From Nannochloropsis salina CCMP1776 (lineage: Eukaryota; Sar; Eustigmatophyceae; Eustigmatales; Monodopsidaceae), in the NCBI GenBank assembly GCA_004565275.1, contig SDOX01000021.1, positions 1,102,230 to 1,166,229 on the forward strand: DNA of 64,000 bases, written 5' to 3'. Positions 31,642-42,947 of this stretch are shown here, in pieces. The translations under genes were made by a program, and so were the position numbers. Within the stretch, counting starts at the first letter, position 1. The number at the start of each line of letters is the position of its first letter. The notes beneath the pieces are model-generated. The model was not told where the DNA came from. It ran no database searches and worked only from the letters and a program-made list of their open reading frames with translations.

Positions 31642-34600
31642 ATGGACTCATATTTTGAGGTTTCCAAGGCAAGGGTGCGGCCCGTTGCTCGCGTGCAAAT
31701 GTCAGTGTTGTCACCGGAAGAGATCGTAAGTATCGTTGGTCACTGTACCGTGGAAAAGAGGGTGTCTCATGGACGTGAAGCCGCTGCAAAAAGTCCAATA
31801 GGAAATGTGCATGACCGGTCAGCCGACCCGCGGCATCACACCGTACGCATCATGATGCCTCCGATGCGAATGACCAGTTCACGTTCTCACTTTTTGACGA
31901 ATTTCTTGCCAATTGTGAATCATCGCGCAGCGCCGCATGTCCGTGACGCAGGCGACCACCGTGGACCGACAGCCCATCCCGGCGGGTATCTCCAAGCCTG
32001 AGAATTACTTCAATGGGAGACCGGTGCGTTCGAGGCGGAAGGACCATTGATTATCGATGATCGTTCCTTCACATATAGTAGAGAGGATGTGCCTGAAGGT
32101 TGGGTCGATGCGTCGCCTCCCTCCCTTGTCCCGCTCGTCCCTCACAAGCGACCATTCGCCTCCCCGAAATTTTTCAGGTGTATGGTGGAGTCAATGACCC
32201 GCGCATGGGGTCTCTTGATCGACGGGACCCTTGCAAGACATGTGGCTGTACCTACAATCAAGTGGGACAACGCAATCGCGTGAACGAGTGTCCGGGCCAC
32301 TTTGGGCACATCGAACTGGCCAAGCCTGTCTATCACGTCGGCTTTGTGGATGACGTCCTCCGGATACTGCGATGCGTTTGCTACAACTGCTCCCGCCTTA
32401 TGATCGACCCGAAAGACGAGATGGTGAAACGCATCTTGGCCACACGGCGGCGCGCGGCCCGTTTGAAGGCCCTGCACGAGCTGTGCCTGAAAGGCTCCAA
32501 ACGTGTGTGCGTCGGCTCTCCTGTACCCGAAGGCGTTTCAGCAGACCCACTCGCGGCAGCAGCCGCTGCAGAAGACCAAGGTTGTGGTGCCATGCAACCT
32601 GTGTATCGACGGGAGGGTTTGCGTGTCATGGTCATATTCCCCGACGTGGCGGAGGGAGGAGCGCCGAATCCGGACCGGAAGCAATATTTGCCGGCCGAGG
32701 AGGCTTACCGCATATTTAAAAACATGTCGGACGAAGCTGTGGAGATGCTTGGCTTAGACTTACGCTGGGCGCGTCCCGAATGGCTGCTTATCACGGTTTT
32801 TCCTGTCCCCCCCCCCACGTTCGGCCCTCCGTGGTCATGGACGGGTCGCAGCGCTCGGACGACGATTTGACGCATCAGCTGGCGACGATTGTCAAGGCGA
32901 ATTTAAAGCTCTTGGATGCGAAGAAAAAAGGAGAACCTCGAGACATCCAGGAAAAGCTAGAGCTGTATTTGCAGGAGAAAATAGCCAATTTTTTCGACAA
33001 CGAGCGCGCGAACGCCGATCAGGAGAAACACAAGTCAGGGAAAGTGCTTAAAACAATTCGACAGCGGCTTCGAGGGAAAGAAGGGCGAATCCGAGGAAAC
33101 TTGATGGGCAAACGGGTGGATTTCTCGGCGCGGACCGTCATTACCGCCGATCCTAACCTGCAGATCGACCAGGTGGGGGTTCCTCGCTCGATTGCGTTGA
33201 ACCTGACAGTCCCAGAGCGCGTGACGCGTCTGAACATCCAGGAACTCCAACAGCTGGTGGAGAACGGTCCAGATGTCCACCCAGGGGCAAAGTACGTGGT
33301 GCGAGATGACGGGACCCGGCAAGACTTGAGGTACGCGCCGTCCACGTCTGGGGTGGCCCTGAATGTGGGCTGGACGGTCGAACGGCACATGCGGGACGAC
33401 GATGTCGTGCTCTTTAACCGGCAGCCGTCCTTGCACAAAATGTCGATCATGGGTCACCGCGTCAAGGTGCTGGACTGGTCCACCTTCCGCCTGAATTTGT
33501 CTGTGACCACGCCCTACAACGCGGATTTCGACGGGGACGAGATGAATTTGCACTTGCCCCAGACGTTAAACGCGCGGGCAGAAGCGGAGCAAATCATGAT
33601 GGTGCCTCGCAACATCGTTTCTCCGCAAGCCAACTCACCTGTGATGGGCATCGTCCAAGACTCTCTGCTGGGTTGCTCACGCCTGACTCGTCGCGACACC
33701 TTCGTGGAACGCGACGTGATGATGAATATTTTGATGTGGGTGGGGTCCCTGGGTATAGAACATCAGGCACCGGTGCCGATGCCCGCGATCTTGAAACCGC
33801 GCCCGCTCTGGACCGGGAAGCAAGTGTTTTCGTTGGTCTTGCCGAAAGGGTGCAACCACCGGGGCAACAGCAACATGAAGCCCCCCCCCAAGGACGAATT
33901 GAACTCTAATGACTCCCAGGTGCTCATTCAGGACGGAGAAGTGATCACGGGCGTCATCGACAAGCGGTCGGTGGGAAATTCAGCGGGTGGGATTATCCAC
34001 GTTACATGGCTAGACCACGGGTGGAAGGAGACCGCGCGGTTCATGATCCAGGTAAGTGAAAGCGCAATGCAATGAGGTGAACGCGACAAGGGTTGTCGTG
34101 CCGTGTGTATGTTGGACCGGGAGGATGTAACACTGGGGTCTTGGCAAAGAGCGCTTTCCTAGGGAGGGACGGGACCACGAGATGGCTTACATCGCACCTT
34201 TTTGCCTTTTTTCGTGGTAATTATCCCCGATATATCTCCCCTTCCATCAACCAGGTGCAACACGTTGTCAATTACTGGTTGTTGCAGAACTCGTTCACGA
34301 TTGGTGTGGCGGATACCGTCGCCGACACTGACACGCTTACTAATATCGCCAAAGAGATAGAAATTGCCAAGGGCAAAGTCAGGCGGATTGTGGAAGACGC
34401 GCAACAAGGGCGTTTGGAACCCCAGCCCGGCCAAACGGTGTTTTCTGCTTTTGAAATGAATGTTAACACTCTGTTGAATTCCTTGACCGAACGTGTGGGT
34501 GAGATGGCGCGAAACTCCATTGATTACACGAACAATATTGTTGCCATGATCCTAGGTGGCTCCAAAGGGAACAATTTCAATATCACGCAAATCATGTGTT

Positions 34601-37600
34601 GTTTAGGCCAGCAAAATGTTGAAGGAAAGCGTATCCCCTTCGGCTTTGCCCGCCGGTCCTTGCCACATTTCTCGAAGGATGATTATGGGCCAGAATCGCG
34701 AGGCTTTGTGGAAAATTCCTACTTGAAGGGATTGACCCCTCAGGAATTTTTCTTTCACGCGATGGGAGGACGTGAGGGTTGCATCGATACGGCAGTGAAG
34801 ACGGCGGAAGTGGGATATATCCAAAGGCGGCTTGTCAAATTCATGGAGTCAGTACAGGCAAAGTATGATCGGTCGGTCCGGACGGTGAGAGGATCTGTAA
34901 TTCAATTTTTGTATGGAGAGGATGGAATGGATGCAGTGTGGATTGAAAAGCAGAGCCTGCGGCATTTGGAACTAAACCGTCGCGCTTTTGAAGCAAAATA
35001 TGTGCTGGATGTACTGGACGACTCGTTTGGCCAAGTTCCCGGGCGCCCTGGAGAGTTCTACCTGACTGAGAGTGTGCGTACGGCTTGTCGTCGCGACACG
35101 GCGACAGCGACCATGCTGCAGGAGGAGTTGTCGCAGCTGTTGGATGATCGGACCCGTTTGGCACGCGTGTTGACAGCCCGGCCCCGGGGAAAGGAGACAG
35201 ATACCTACTTACCGGTAAATCTGGATCGGTTGATAACGACCGCACGGCGTAATGAGCGGATCACCGACAAGACGCAGAGCGACTTGGATCCAAAAGATGT
35301 GATCAATGCGATTTGTGACCTGTGCAATAAAACAGTAGTGGTGCCGGGGGACGATGCCTTTGCCCGGACAGCGAACGAAAACGCCACAATCATGTTTCAC
35401 ATCTTCCTTCGATCCACGTTTGCGGCAAAACGAGTCTTGTACGAGTTCCGCCTGACGTCAGTCGCGTTTAAATACATTTTGGGACAAGTAGAGAATCATT
35501 TCATTCAGGCGCAGGTGTCGCCCGGAGAAATGGCAGGTGTCCAAGCCGCGCAATCGATTGGGCAGCCTGCCACGCAAATGACTCTCAACACTTTCCACTT
35601 GGCCGGAGTCTCTGCGAAAAATGTCACATTGGGTGTTCCGCGTTTGAACGAGCTGTTGAATGTGGCCAAAACCGTGAAGACGCCACGCATGTCTGTGTAC
35701 ATGTATCCCGACGCTGCCTCAGACCAAGCCAAAGTAATTCGCTTGGGGCAGCATTTGGAATACACCACAATCGAAGATTTAACCCTGAAGTCTGAGATCA
35801 TCTATGACCCTGATCCAAAGACAACTGTGGTTGCAGAGGATGAGGCCCTACTTGAATACTGGTATGTCTTACTGTGATGAAGATGGGTGGCACGGGCTGG
35901 TCTTGTGTTGTTGTCCGTTGTACTCTGGCATTTCCCACCCTCTATGTTCTCCCGTACTCCGCTCTTCAGGTGCCTATCACCAGTACTTTTAATCTACACT
36001 TTCCTCTCAATTTTCTTTTCTTTAATTTCTATGTCTCCTGACAATCCTGTGCCTCTTCTTCCCTTTCTCAAACTTTCCTCGTTGTGCAGGTATGGCGTGG
36101 ACGTGGACGGGGAGGCGGAGGGAGAGGGTGCCGCTTCTCCCTGGGTCATCCGCATCGAACTTGACAAGGACAAAGTGGCAGCAAAGCGCGTTCAGCTCGA
36201 GGATCTGCAAGCGTTGATCATCGATGTCTTCGGGCCTGATACTTTTCAAATCATCGTTTCAGACCAGAACATGCCTCGGCAGGTTCTGCGGCTGCGATTT
36301 GTTCCCGATGACGAAGAAGACGTGGACATCGAGTTTTTGAAGAGCGTGGAAGAGCAGATTCGAACGAAGCTTAAGGTGTCTGGATACGACAAGATCCTCA
36401 AGGTAAGTGGAGGATCTGGAGAGTACTTTGCTAAAGCAAAACCGAAGCGAATTAGAGGTGACTGGCAGAAAGAGCTCGTACGGGTGTTTGACCTTTCATC
36501 ATTTTTTGTTTCGTTCACAGGTGTACGGTCTCACGGACGATATCAAAAGCTGGTCTCCGGAGAAGGGTTTTTCGGACCGAAAGGAGCCATATTTTGTCAC
36601 GCACGGTGTGAACATGATGGAGGTCATGGCCTGCGCCGACGTGGACTTTACTCGTACCACGTGCAACGACCTGATTGAGATCTTCGAGACACTGGGGATC
36701 GAAGCAGCTCGGGCGGGGATGCTGAATGAGATTCGCTCTGTGCTCTTTTTCGACGGCGGTTACATTAATTACCGGCATATGTCCATCCTGGTGGATGTCA
36801 TGACATTTAGGGGTGCGCTGACTGCCGTATCACGACACGGGATCAACCGTGGTGAGCAAGGTCCATTGCTGCGGGCGTCTTTCGAGGAGACAGTGGAGGT
36901 TTTGAACCAAGCCTCGTTGTTTGGAGAGTATGACGACGTGGAGGGTGTGACTGAGAATATTTTGCTGGGACGGATCGCACGAGTGGGCACGGGGGTGGTG
37001 GAACTCCTCCTGGACGAAGAAAAACTGCAAGATGCGCAAGAAATGCCTGAGTTGGGAGGGGGGTTCGGCGTGCTGGGCGGAGAGGAGGATGGCATGGGCG
37101 GTATTGGCGCAGGGTGAGTGTAGAATAGGGGCAGAACAAGTGTTGTGAGGCTGGAATACAAGAGAGGGTGAATGTAGAGTTCTGGTTGGAACCTCTTTAG
37201 ATTGAACAGAGCAGGTATTGACATACATGGGCAACGTCGTTACTAATTTTCGTGAACTTGACTTCCGCTTAACTCGCAGTGTCGGAGGCGCGACCCCCGG
37301 GATACTTACACCTGGTGTCGCCACTCCCTATGGAGCGTTCGGCTACGGCGCTTACGGAGCAGGCGGGGCGAGTCCCGGCGGCATGCTCACCCCCGGGATC
37401 CACCTTGGGGGGGGGAAAGACTTATCCGCGTCGCCTCTCAACGCGTCACCTTTCGTCTCTCCCATGGTGGTCTCCCCGGGGAGGGCTACTCCTGGCTACG
37501 AGGGGGGAGCCAGGCCCTTCGTTGGGGCGGCCTCCCCCTATGTCTCTGCCAGCCCTGCTTACGCGGGTGGGTACGGCAGTGTCAGTTCTCCTGCGGTTGG

Positions 37601-39450
37601 ATTGGGGTCCGCGTCACCGGCAGTCGGGGGATATAGCCCATCGAGCCCGGTAAGCTGCAGAAGGCAAGGGGAAAAGGAGGGTGGGGGGGGGGGAGAGGGC
37701 ACTCTGCATATTTGCATTAACGGCCTTCGGCCGAGAGAAAAAGATCTGACAAAACTAATGTGTTTCATCTCCCCTATTTACTCATGGTCTAATTTCAGGC
37801 GTATTCCCCTAGCTCACCGGTACGTTCAAAGGGGTTTATGGTTGTGAACTTGTTGGGCGTGGGCAAGTAACATATAGGAAGCGACATGTTTTAAATGCTC
37901 GACGCGGAATCGGAAGTTTACATATTTTTTCCCTCTCGCTTTGCTTCTCTCAGAGCTACAGTCCGTCGTCGCCAGCTTACTCCCCGTCATCACCGGTAGG
38001 TGTCGGTCTGAAAACCATGCTTATTTGTTGAAAAACGGATGATGACCCCATGACTGCTTGAATCTTTCAGATTGGTTGTACACAGAAGCAAATTTTGTAA
38101 AGTTTGCCATCGTTGAATCGACAATTACTCACTTCTTACCTCCTTACTTCTCATTACAGGCATACTCTCCCTCAAGTCCGGTAAGAAATCCTCTGGAAAA
38201 TATTATCCCGACAACTGCTTCTCAAGGAAGCAACGTGTGGGAGTGTTGATAGGCAGTTTATCGTGTTTTTTTGAAGAGGTGTGATCCCTTCTTCATTTTT
38301 GGAGTTGGATTGGACCCATACTGCTGTCTGTTTAGGACCTTGAAAATTCTGGCACATACATCCCTCCTCTCGTTCTCTCACTTCCCTTCTATTTCCTCCT
38401 GGCCTATCGTGTACGCCTCCGTCTTGTTTCACATGAAAATCTACCCACTCGCACCGGGGGCAGGCCTACTCCCCTTCTAGTCCGGTACGTCATGAAACCT
38501 TCTTTCAATCCTATCTGTGTTTAACTCTCCTCCCGATGCGCGCTCAAGTACTCACGACGACGTCATCCTTGCTCCTCCCACCATTCGTCTACAGGCGTAT
38601 TCACCGTCCAGTCCGGTATGTTGACCGGTGACAATTATGACTGTTTGCCCGTGTCCATCTGGTTTTCAACTCGGAAACACTCCCTTCAGATTCCCTCATT
38701 TCCCCTTTTCCATTCCTCTCTTTCGGTCTCGGTGATTTTTCAAGGCATACTCGCCGTCGAGCCCGGTAAGGCAACACCGAACTCAGCACAAATCGCCTCT
38801 TGCTCTTTGACATATCTCTTTGGCGTAAGAAATGTGTACACTTCAGATGTTCTCCGGCTGATGCCTTTTCTCCCGTTCGTTCTATCCAACATCATGCCCA
38901 ACACAGGCCTACAGTCCATCTTCACCGGCCTACAGTCCGTCGTCTCCCGCCTACAGTCCGTCGTCTCCGGCCTACAGTCCATCCTCACCGGTAAAAATTC
39001 CCTTACTACTAGGAAAAGGGCCACTTGACCCCAGATTGCCTCTGTTTTCGCGTTAATTCTGATATGCATTTGGTTCCTTTCCTCATCTCACTTTCAGGCG
39101 TACAGCCCCTCCTCTCCTGCCTTCAGTCCAACGTCTCCTGTAAGTTTGGCTGTAAATTTGAGGGTAGCGAAAAGGGCGCTGTCTGTGTTGTGTGCGGGTT
39201 TTAGCATGCGTGGTGTATTATTTTGCTAGAAATGTATCAGTGCATCGTCTGAATTTGCTTACACTTTTTCAAACCTATCCAACAGGCGTACACGCCCACA
39301 AGCCCGCAATACTCTCCTACATCGCCAGCTTACACACCATCGGACATCGGCTCTCCTGCTGGCGTACAGGAAGGGGCGTACTCACCATCTTCCCCTGTGT
39401 ACAGTCCAACAGCGGCAATGGACGAAGGGGATGATGTCAAGAAAGAGTAA
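31642..39450 (+). CDS. RPB1: RNA polymerase II largest subunit RPB1, 16 exons
   Basis: Exons: 31642-31725, 31931-32023, 32178-34051, 34255-35861, 36090-36402, 36521-37113, 37280-37649, then nine CTD exons to 39450. All borders are GT-AG and phases match, giving about 1790 residues. Landmarks: [14 protein letters not shown], clamp zinc ligands CKTCGC...[33 protein letters not shown], catalytic [16 protein letters not shown] with its three Asp, [21 protein letters not shown], and the trigger-loop region [21 protein letters not shown] linker of Gly/Pro/Ser repeats leads to a CTD of about 17 heptads, mostly A-Y-S-P-S-S-P, ending in an acidic tail (DEGDDVKKE). Exon 3 is 1874 bases although both borders are phase 0: the frame changes inside a run of ten C at 32806-32815, where one more C restores the conserved [15 protein letters not shown]. 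This is probably a sequencing error in an intact gene. Confidence 0.96.
37631..39429 (+). repeat. RPB1 CTD heptad repeats spread over micro-exons
   Basis: Heptad-coding exons: the end of 37280-37649 (one heptad), 37799-37819 (1), 37954-37995 (2), 38160-38180 (1), 38464-38484 (1), 38595-38615 (1), 38745-38765 (1), 38907-38990 (4), 39098-39139 (2), and 39286-39450 (three clear heptads, two degenerate, then the tail). Five exons are exactly 21 bases. Each internal exon starts with an Ala (once Ser) codon and TAY, and ends with CCG or CCT just before the donor GT. All are phase 0, so each is a complete one-, two- or four-heptad module. Introns are 114-283 bases. Confidence 0.93.
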
Positions 39451-40028
39451 AAAGCGCGTGACATAATAGCTTAATGAAAACAAGGTACCACTTTAAGGCT
39501 TTTGTGTAGGTCGACCAAGTCCAGAAGTAAGGAAAGAAGCAAGCCGTCAGGCAGTATTGGTACACATGACAATTATTCTGCCAGTATCGATACACATGAC
39601 TATCCTTTCCCCCTTGACCTCTCTTGTTGCTTGCGATTCGGCGATCGAAAACTTCAACGCACGAGGCCCGGTGCCTCCCTGGTCTAAAAGTATCGAGCTA
39701 AGACCAAACCTTGGAATGAGCAAACAAGTACGGCATGAACAAGATACTTTAAGCACTTAAATGTTATTTGATCTTCTCCATTTGTATTTCTGCACGTTAT
39801 GTTCGTAACACATTCTTAAACTACCTTTAGTATCTTATCGTTGTGGTCAAGTGGGGTAATCATGCAACACGTTTACTGTCCAAAATTTCGGCGCTATGAT
39901 GACGAAAGGCAAGCAATAACCGAAGTAAAGCTGTAAAGATGTGCTAGAAATGCTATTTAATTCACTTTAAATCATAAGCTCTCCCATCCAAACAAATGCC
40001 AGGACTCCTGCAAAGTTAAGAGGGGGAT
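39451..40028. other. intergenic region between RPB1 and the next gene
   Basis: 578 bases, AT-rich. Imperfect copies of a short phrase (cagtat...gatacacatgac / ggtacacatgac) occur near 39553 and 39580. No coding exon or RNA gene recognised. Confidence 0.5.
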
Positions 40029-42947
40029 ATGATGCCCTCCCCCCCACCGGGACAATTTTCTTCACGGTCAAAAGGTATTTGTTCCTCCGGACTTTTCTGG
40101 TCTACATATATTGAAAAAATTCACAACAAAAATAGCAGCTCAAGCGCAGAGGAAGTTTGTGTGAGACTTTTAGAAGTCGGCCTACTAATCTTAGTGGTGG
40201 TAGGCGCCTATGGGATCCATCAAACGTTTTCTTCTCCTACCTTGAAGCGCGAAAGCTCTCCTACACAGATATATTGCCATGATATTGTTATATATGTCTG
40301 GGTCTTAACAAGTGGTTTGGGTCTTTACCTGCTCCAAAACACGTTGCATCGAATCCAACGACGTCTGCTTGTCGCAATGTGGAAGCAGATCTACCCCGAG
40401 CCTAATAAGCGGGAGAAAAAGCCAACCCGCCTTCATTTGCTCCTCAATCGCACTGGTTTGGGGGCTTGGTGCCAGCGGGCCTTGCAGTGGGCGAAAAGCC
40501 GCCCCAGCAAACTTTCGGTCCCGACTCCTTCCCGTGTTGCCTCCGGGATCCGAGCAGAGGATGTCGTGGCCCATTTCCAAGGCTTGGAGCGCTTGGCAAA
40601 ATTACGAAATAATGCCATGCCAGGGCTTCCTATCATGTTTTTGTTCTGCTGGTTGTACGCCGGCGCACTTGACGTGCGTAGTAGCTGTCTCGCGCATTAT
40701 CCAGCCTTAGGTGCGGCGCTCTATACACTGTCCTGGACTGGATACTCGACAGCATTGGTCTGTCTGCTCATTACTATCGTCCGGTACGCATACTCTCCTA
40801 TGGATGAAGGGGCATTTTTTCCAAGTGCACATGTATCGAACCCTTCCTCTCCGCCGCCCACCCTCCCCCCCTTGCAAGCTCTGGTCACTACTAAAATGTT
40901 CTGCTCAACGCGAACGATTATCGCCATGATCCTCGATCCCTTGTCTGTTTTATTCCCCACGGACATGGTGCCTCCATTTTTTGGTTATTCTCCCTTCTCT
41001 GTGGGTGAAATTGGGCAGCATGAGGCCCCGACAGAACCCGTCAGGGATGTTACTTCAACGGCGACTTCAACGGACGTAAGCATTTCTGACGTTGAGCAGG
41101 GACGGGCTGTTGGACACATTCATGAAGGGCAGTCCTTTTTCACAAATATTGACTCGATCTCAAGGGGCGGAAGAGGTGGCGAAAGGAGCGCAGGGAATGT
41201 CGACAGTAGCATTCCCATAGGCGATGATCACGACTCCATCAACTTCGACGGGAGCAGCCACTATGAGGACTTCGCGTGGCCTGTAACAACTACAAGCCTA
41301 CAGACATCGATTGAATTCTCCCCTATTGCTATTAGACATCGAAATTCCCGGTCCACTCGATCCTCACATCTCGCCAGCCCTAATAGGCTCAACGACAGAG
41401 CGAGCAGCCGCGACTCTGATACATCGCACTCATCAGGAATAGCAATCGCTGCGCCATCCTCTTCTGCGGTCTCCTCATTTTTCTTGCTTTACTTCAATCC
41501 GCGGCGGTGTGACCTTTTGGTGGCCCTCTTTTTGGGTGCGAGACGTGTGATTACTCTCCCCTATTCAACAAGGCGACTGCTCTGCTCGACATGTTGGGCC
41601 TGTCTGCATGTCCTGATCATCTGTTTAGTTACTTCCAGCTTCTATCTCCTGGGACAAACATCTTTCCTTTCCGGCCTGGAAATGGAAAATTGTGCGGCCT
41701 CCCGCGGATTCGTATACGCTTTGGCGATCGGATTTTCTGTGTATACTGGCTTGGCTTTTTGGTTGTGGAAGGAAAAGGAAAACTCGTTTCGAGAAGACCC
41801 AGAAGAACATGCCTTGAAAGAAGTATGGCTTTTGCGGGGATTGGTTAGCCTTTTGATCATAAGCTATACCTGGGGAATGATGGTGCTGAAAGAAACGGCG
41901 TGCTATGCCAGTTATCCGCGGCTGCGAGGAGCCGTGCTCTCCTACACCATACTCGGGTCGACGCTCCTGGCCGTCGCAGTGATTTTGCATGCATTGGCTA
42001 CATGTGCTTGGATGGTCCTTTCGACGGTGCAAGTAATACGGGGAATGCATGAGACAATGACCTTGTTCTTACGGTTCATCTTCCGCCTGGCTCCACATCA
42101 AGCATTCCTAGAGAGATATGGTCAGATAAAAAGAATGGGTCGGTCTGAGTCCAACCTTTTGTCGGAAAGGACGATTCAAGTGGCGGAAGAGCTGTCGTTG
42201 ATGCCTTATTTCCATGTCTGGGTCATTGAGGGAGGAGAAAGACGAGAGGAGGGGGGCAATCCAGAAAGGGTGAGGCCGAGGCCTGTGGAGGGAAGCGCGG
42301 CGATCGGTTCGGGGGAGTGCGAGCGATGGGAAGATGAACGGGACGTGTATTCGCGACCTTCACCTCGCCGTCAACATCAGGATGAGGAAAAGCAGCATAT
42401 GGACGCATTTGAGGGAAGGGGAGCGACTCGATCGCCCTCTCCGCTACGAGCATTACCTCGCACTCACATCCCTACCACACCCATTGGTCGCATAATGGGC
42501 CGCCGTACGCAATTTTCAGAAAGCGAAGGAAATGGTGACGATGTACATGCTGGTCGATCCATTTTTCGGCAGGTTGGTCAGTACGGACATGTAGAGGAAG
42601 AAAAGAATGGCGTGTGTGAGGACGGGAGCGGAGAAGCTTGGAGCCCGGGCACTGACATCAAGGACGAAAAGACGCTTCCTGCTGCAATACGCGTAATTTG
42701 CGAGACAAGAAATCAAGAGTGGCAAACCTTACCCATGGTCTGTAATGCCATTGACGTTCCACGCCAATCGATTCTTGCCGCGACAATGCAATCGATTTTG
42801 GACGTGACTCCCCTCTCCATCGATCCGCTGCGGCCATCCCCCCCCTCTACCAGGGAGGCGGACGCTTTGGACACCGTCGAGCAGAACGCTCTAGGCTGGA
42901 ATGAAGATCAAAGAGGAACAGGGCAAAGAATACAAGAGAATGCCTAA
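40029..42947 (+). CDS. large polytopic membrane protein with internal duplication, unknown function
   Basis: A 972-residue single-exon protein that I cannot assign to a family. It has about eight predicted membrane helices in two groups of four, separated by a polar Ser/Thr/Asp-rich loop of about 200 residues (roughly 300-490). Group one: EVGLLILVVVGAYGI, DIVIYVWVLTSGLGLYLLQ, LPIMFLFCWLYAGALDV and ALYTLSWTGYSTALVCLLIT. Group two: LHVLIICLVTSSFYLLGQ, GFVYALAIGFSVYTGLAFWL, LLRGLVSLLIISYTWGMMVL and TILGSTLLAVAVILHALATC. The fourth helices are preceded by matching motifs, SSCLAHYPALGAAL and TACYASYPRLRGAV, which suggests a tandem duplication. The last 250 residues are hydrophilic and rich in Arg/Glu, likely cytosolic. 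Two adjacent ATGs (40029, 40032) could start it. No signal peptide is obvious. Confidence 0.75.
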   Translation: MMPSPPPGQFSSRSKGICSSGLFWSTYIEKIHNKNSSSSAEEVCVRLLEVGLLILVVVGAYGIHQTFSSPTLKRESSPTQIYCHDIVIYVWVLTSGLGLYLLQNTLHRIQRRLLVAMWKQIYPEPNKREKKPTRLHLLLNRTGLGAWCQRALQWAKSRPSKLSVPTPSRVASGIRAEDVVAHFQGLERLAKLRNNAMPGLPIMFLFCWLYAGALDVRSSCLAHYPALGAALYTLSWTGYSTALVCLLITIVRYAYSPMDEGAFFPSAHVSNPSSPPPTLPPLQALVTTKMFCSTRTIIAMILDPLSVLFPTDMVPPFFGYSPFSVGEIGQHEAPTEPVRDVTSTATSTDVSISDVEQGRAVGHIHEGQSFFTNIDSISRGGRGGERSAGNVDSSIPIGDDHDSINFDGSSHYEDFAWPVTTTSLQTSIEFSPIAIRHRNSRSTRSSHLASPNRLNDRASSRDSDTSHSSGIAIAAPSSSAVSSFFLLYFNPRRCDLLVALFLGARRVITLPYSTRRLLCSTCWACLHVLIICLVTSSFYLLGQTSFLSGLEMENCAASRGFVYALAIGFSVYTGLAFWLWKEKENSFREDPEEHALKEVWLLRGLVSLLIISYTWGMMVLKETACYASYPRLRGAVLSYTILGSTLLAVAVILHALATCAWMVLSTVQVIRGMHETMTLFLRFIFRLAPHQAFLERYGQIKRMGRSESNLLSERTIQVAEELSLMPYFHVWVIEGGERREEGGNPERVRPRPVEGSAAIGSGECERWEDERDVYSRPSPRRQHQDEEKQHMDAFEGRGATRSPSPLRALPRTHIPTTPIGRIMGRRTQFSESEGNGDDVHAGRSIFRQVGQYGHVEEEKNGVCEDGSGEAWSPGTDIKDEKTLPAAIRVICETRNQEWQTLPMVCNAIDVPRQSILAATMQSILDVTPLSIDPLRPSPPSTREADALDTVEQNALGWNEDQRGTGQRIQENA

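Noticed and set aside
36515-37324. Minus-strand frames of 87-164 codons over RPB1
   Set aside because: Antisense of conserved RPB1 exon 6 and linker; Pro/Ser-rich without features.
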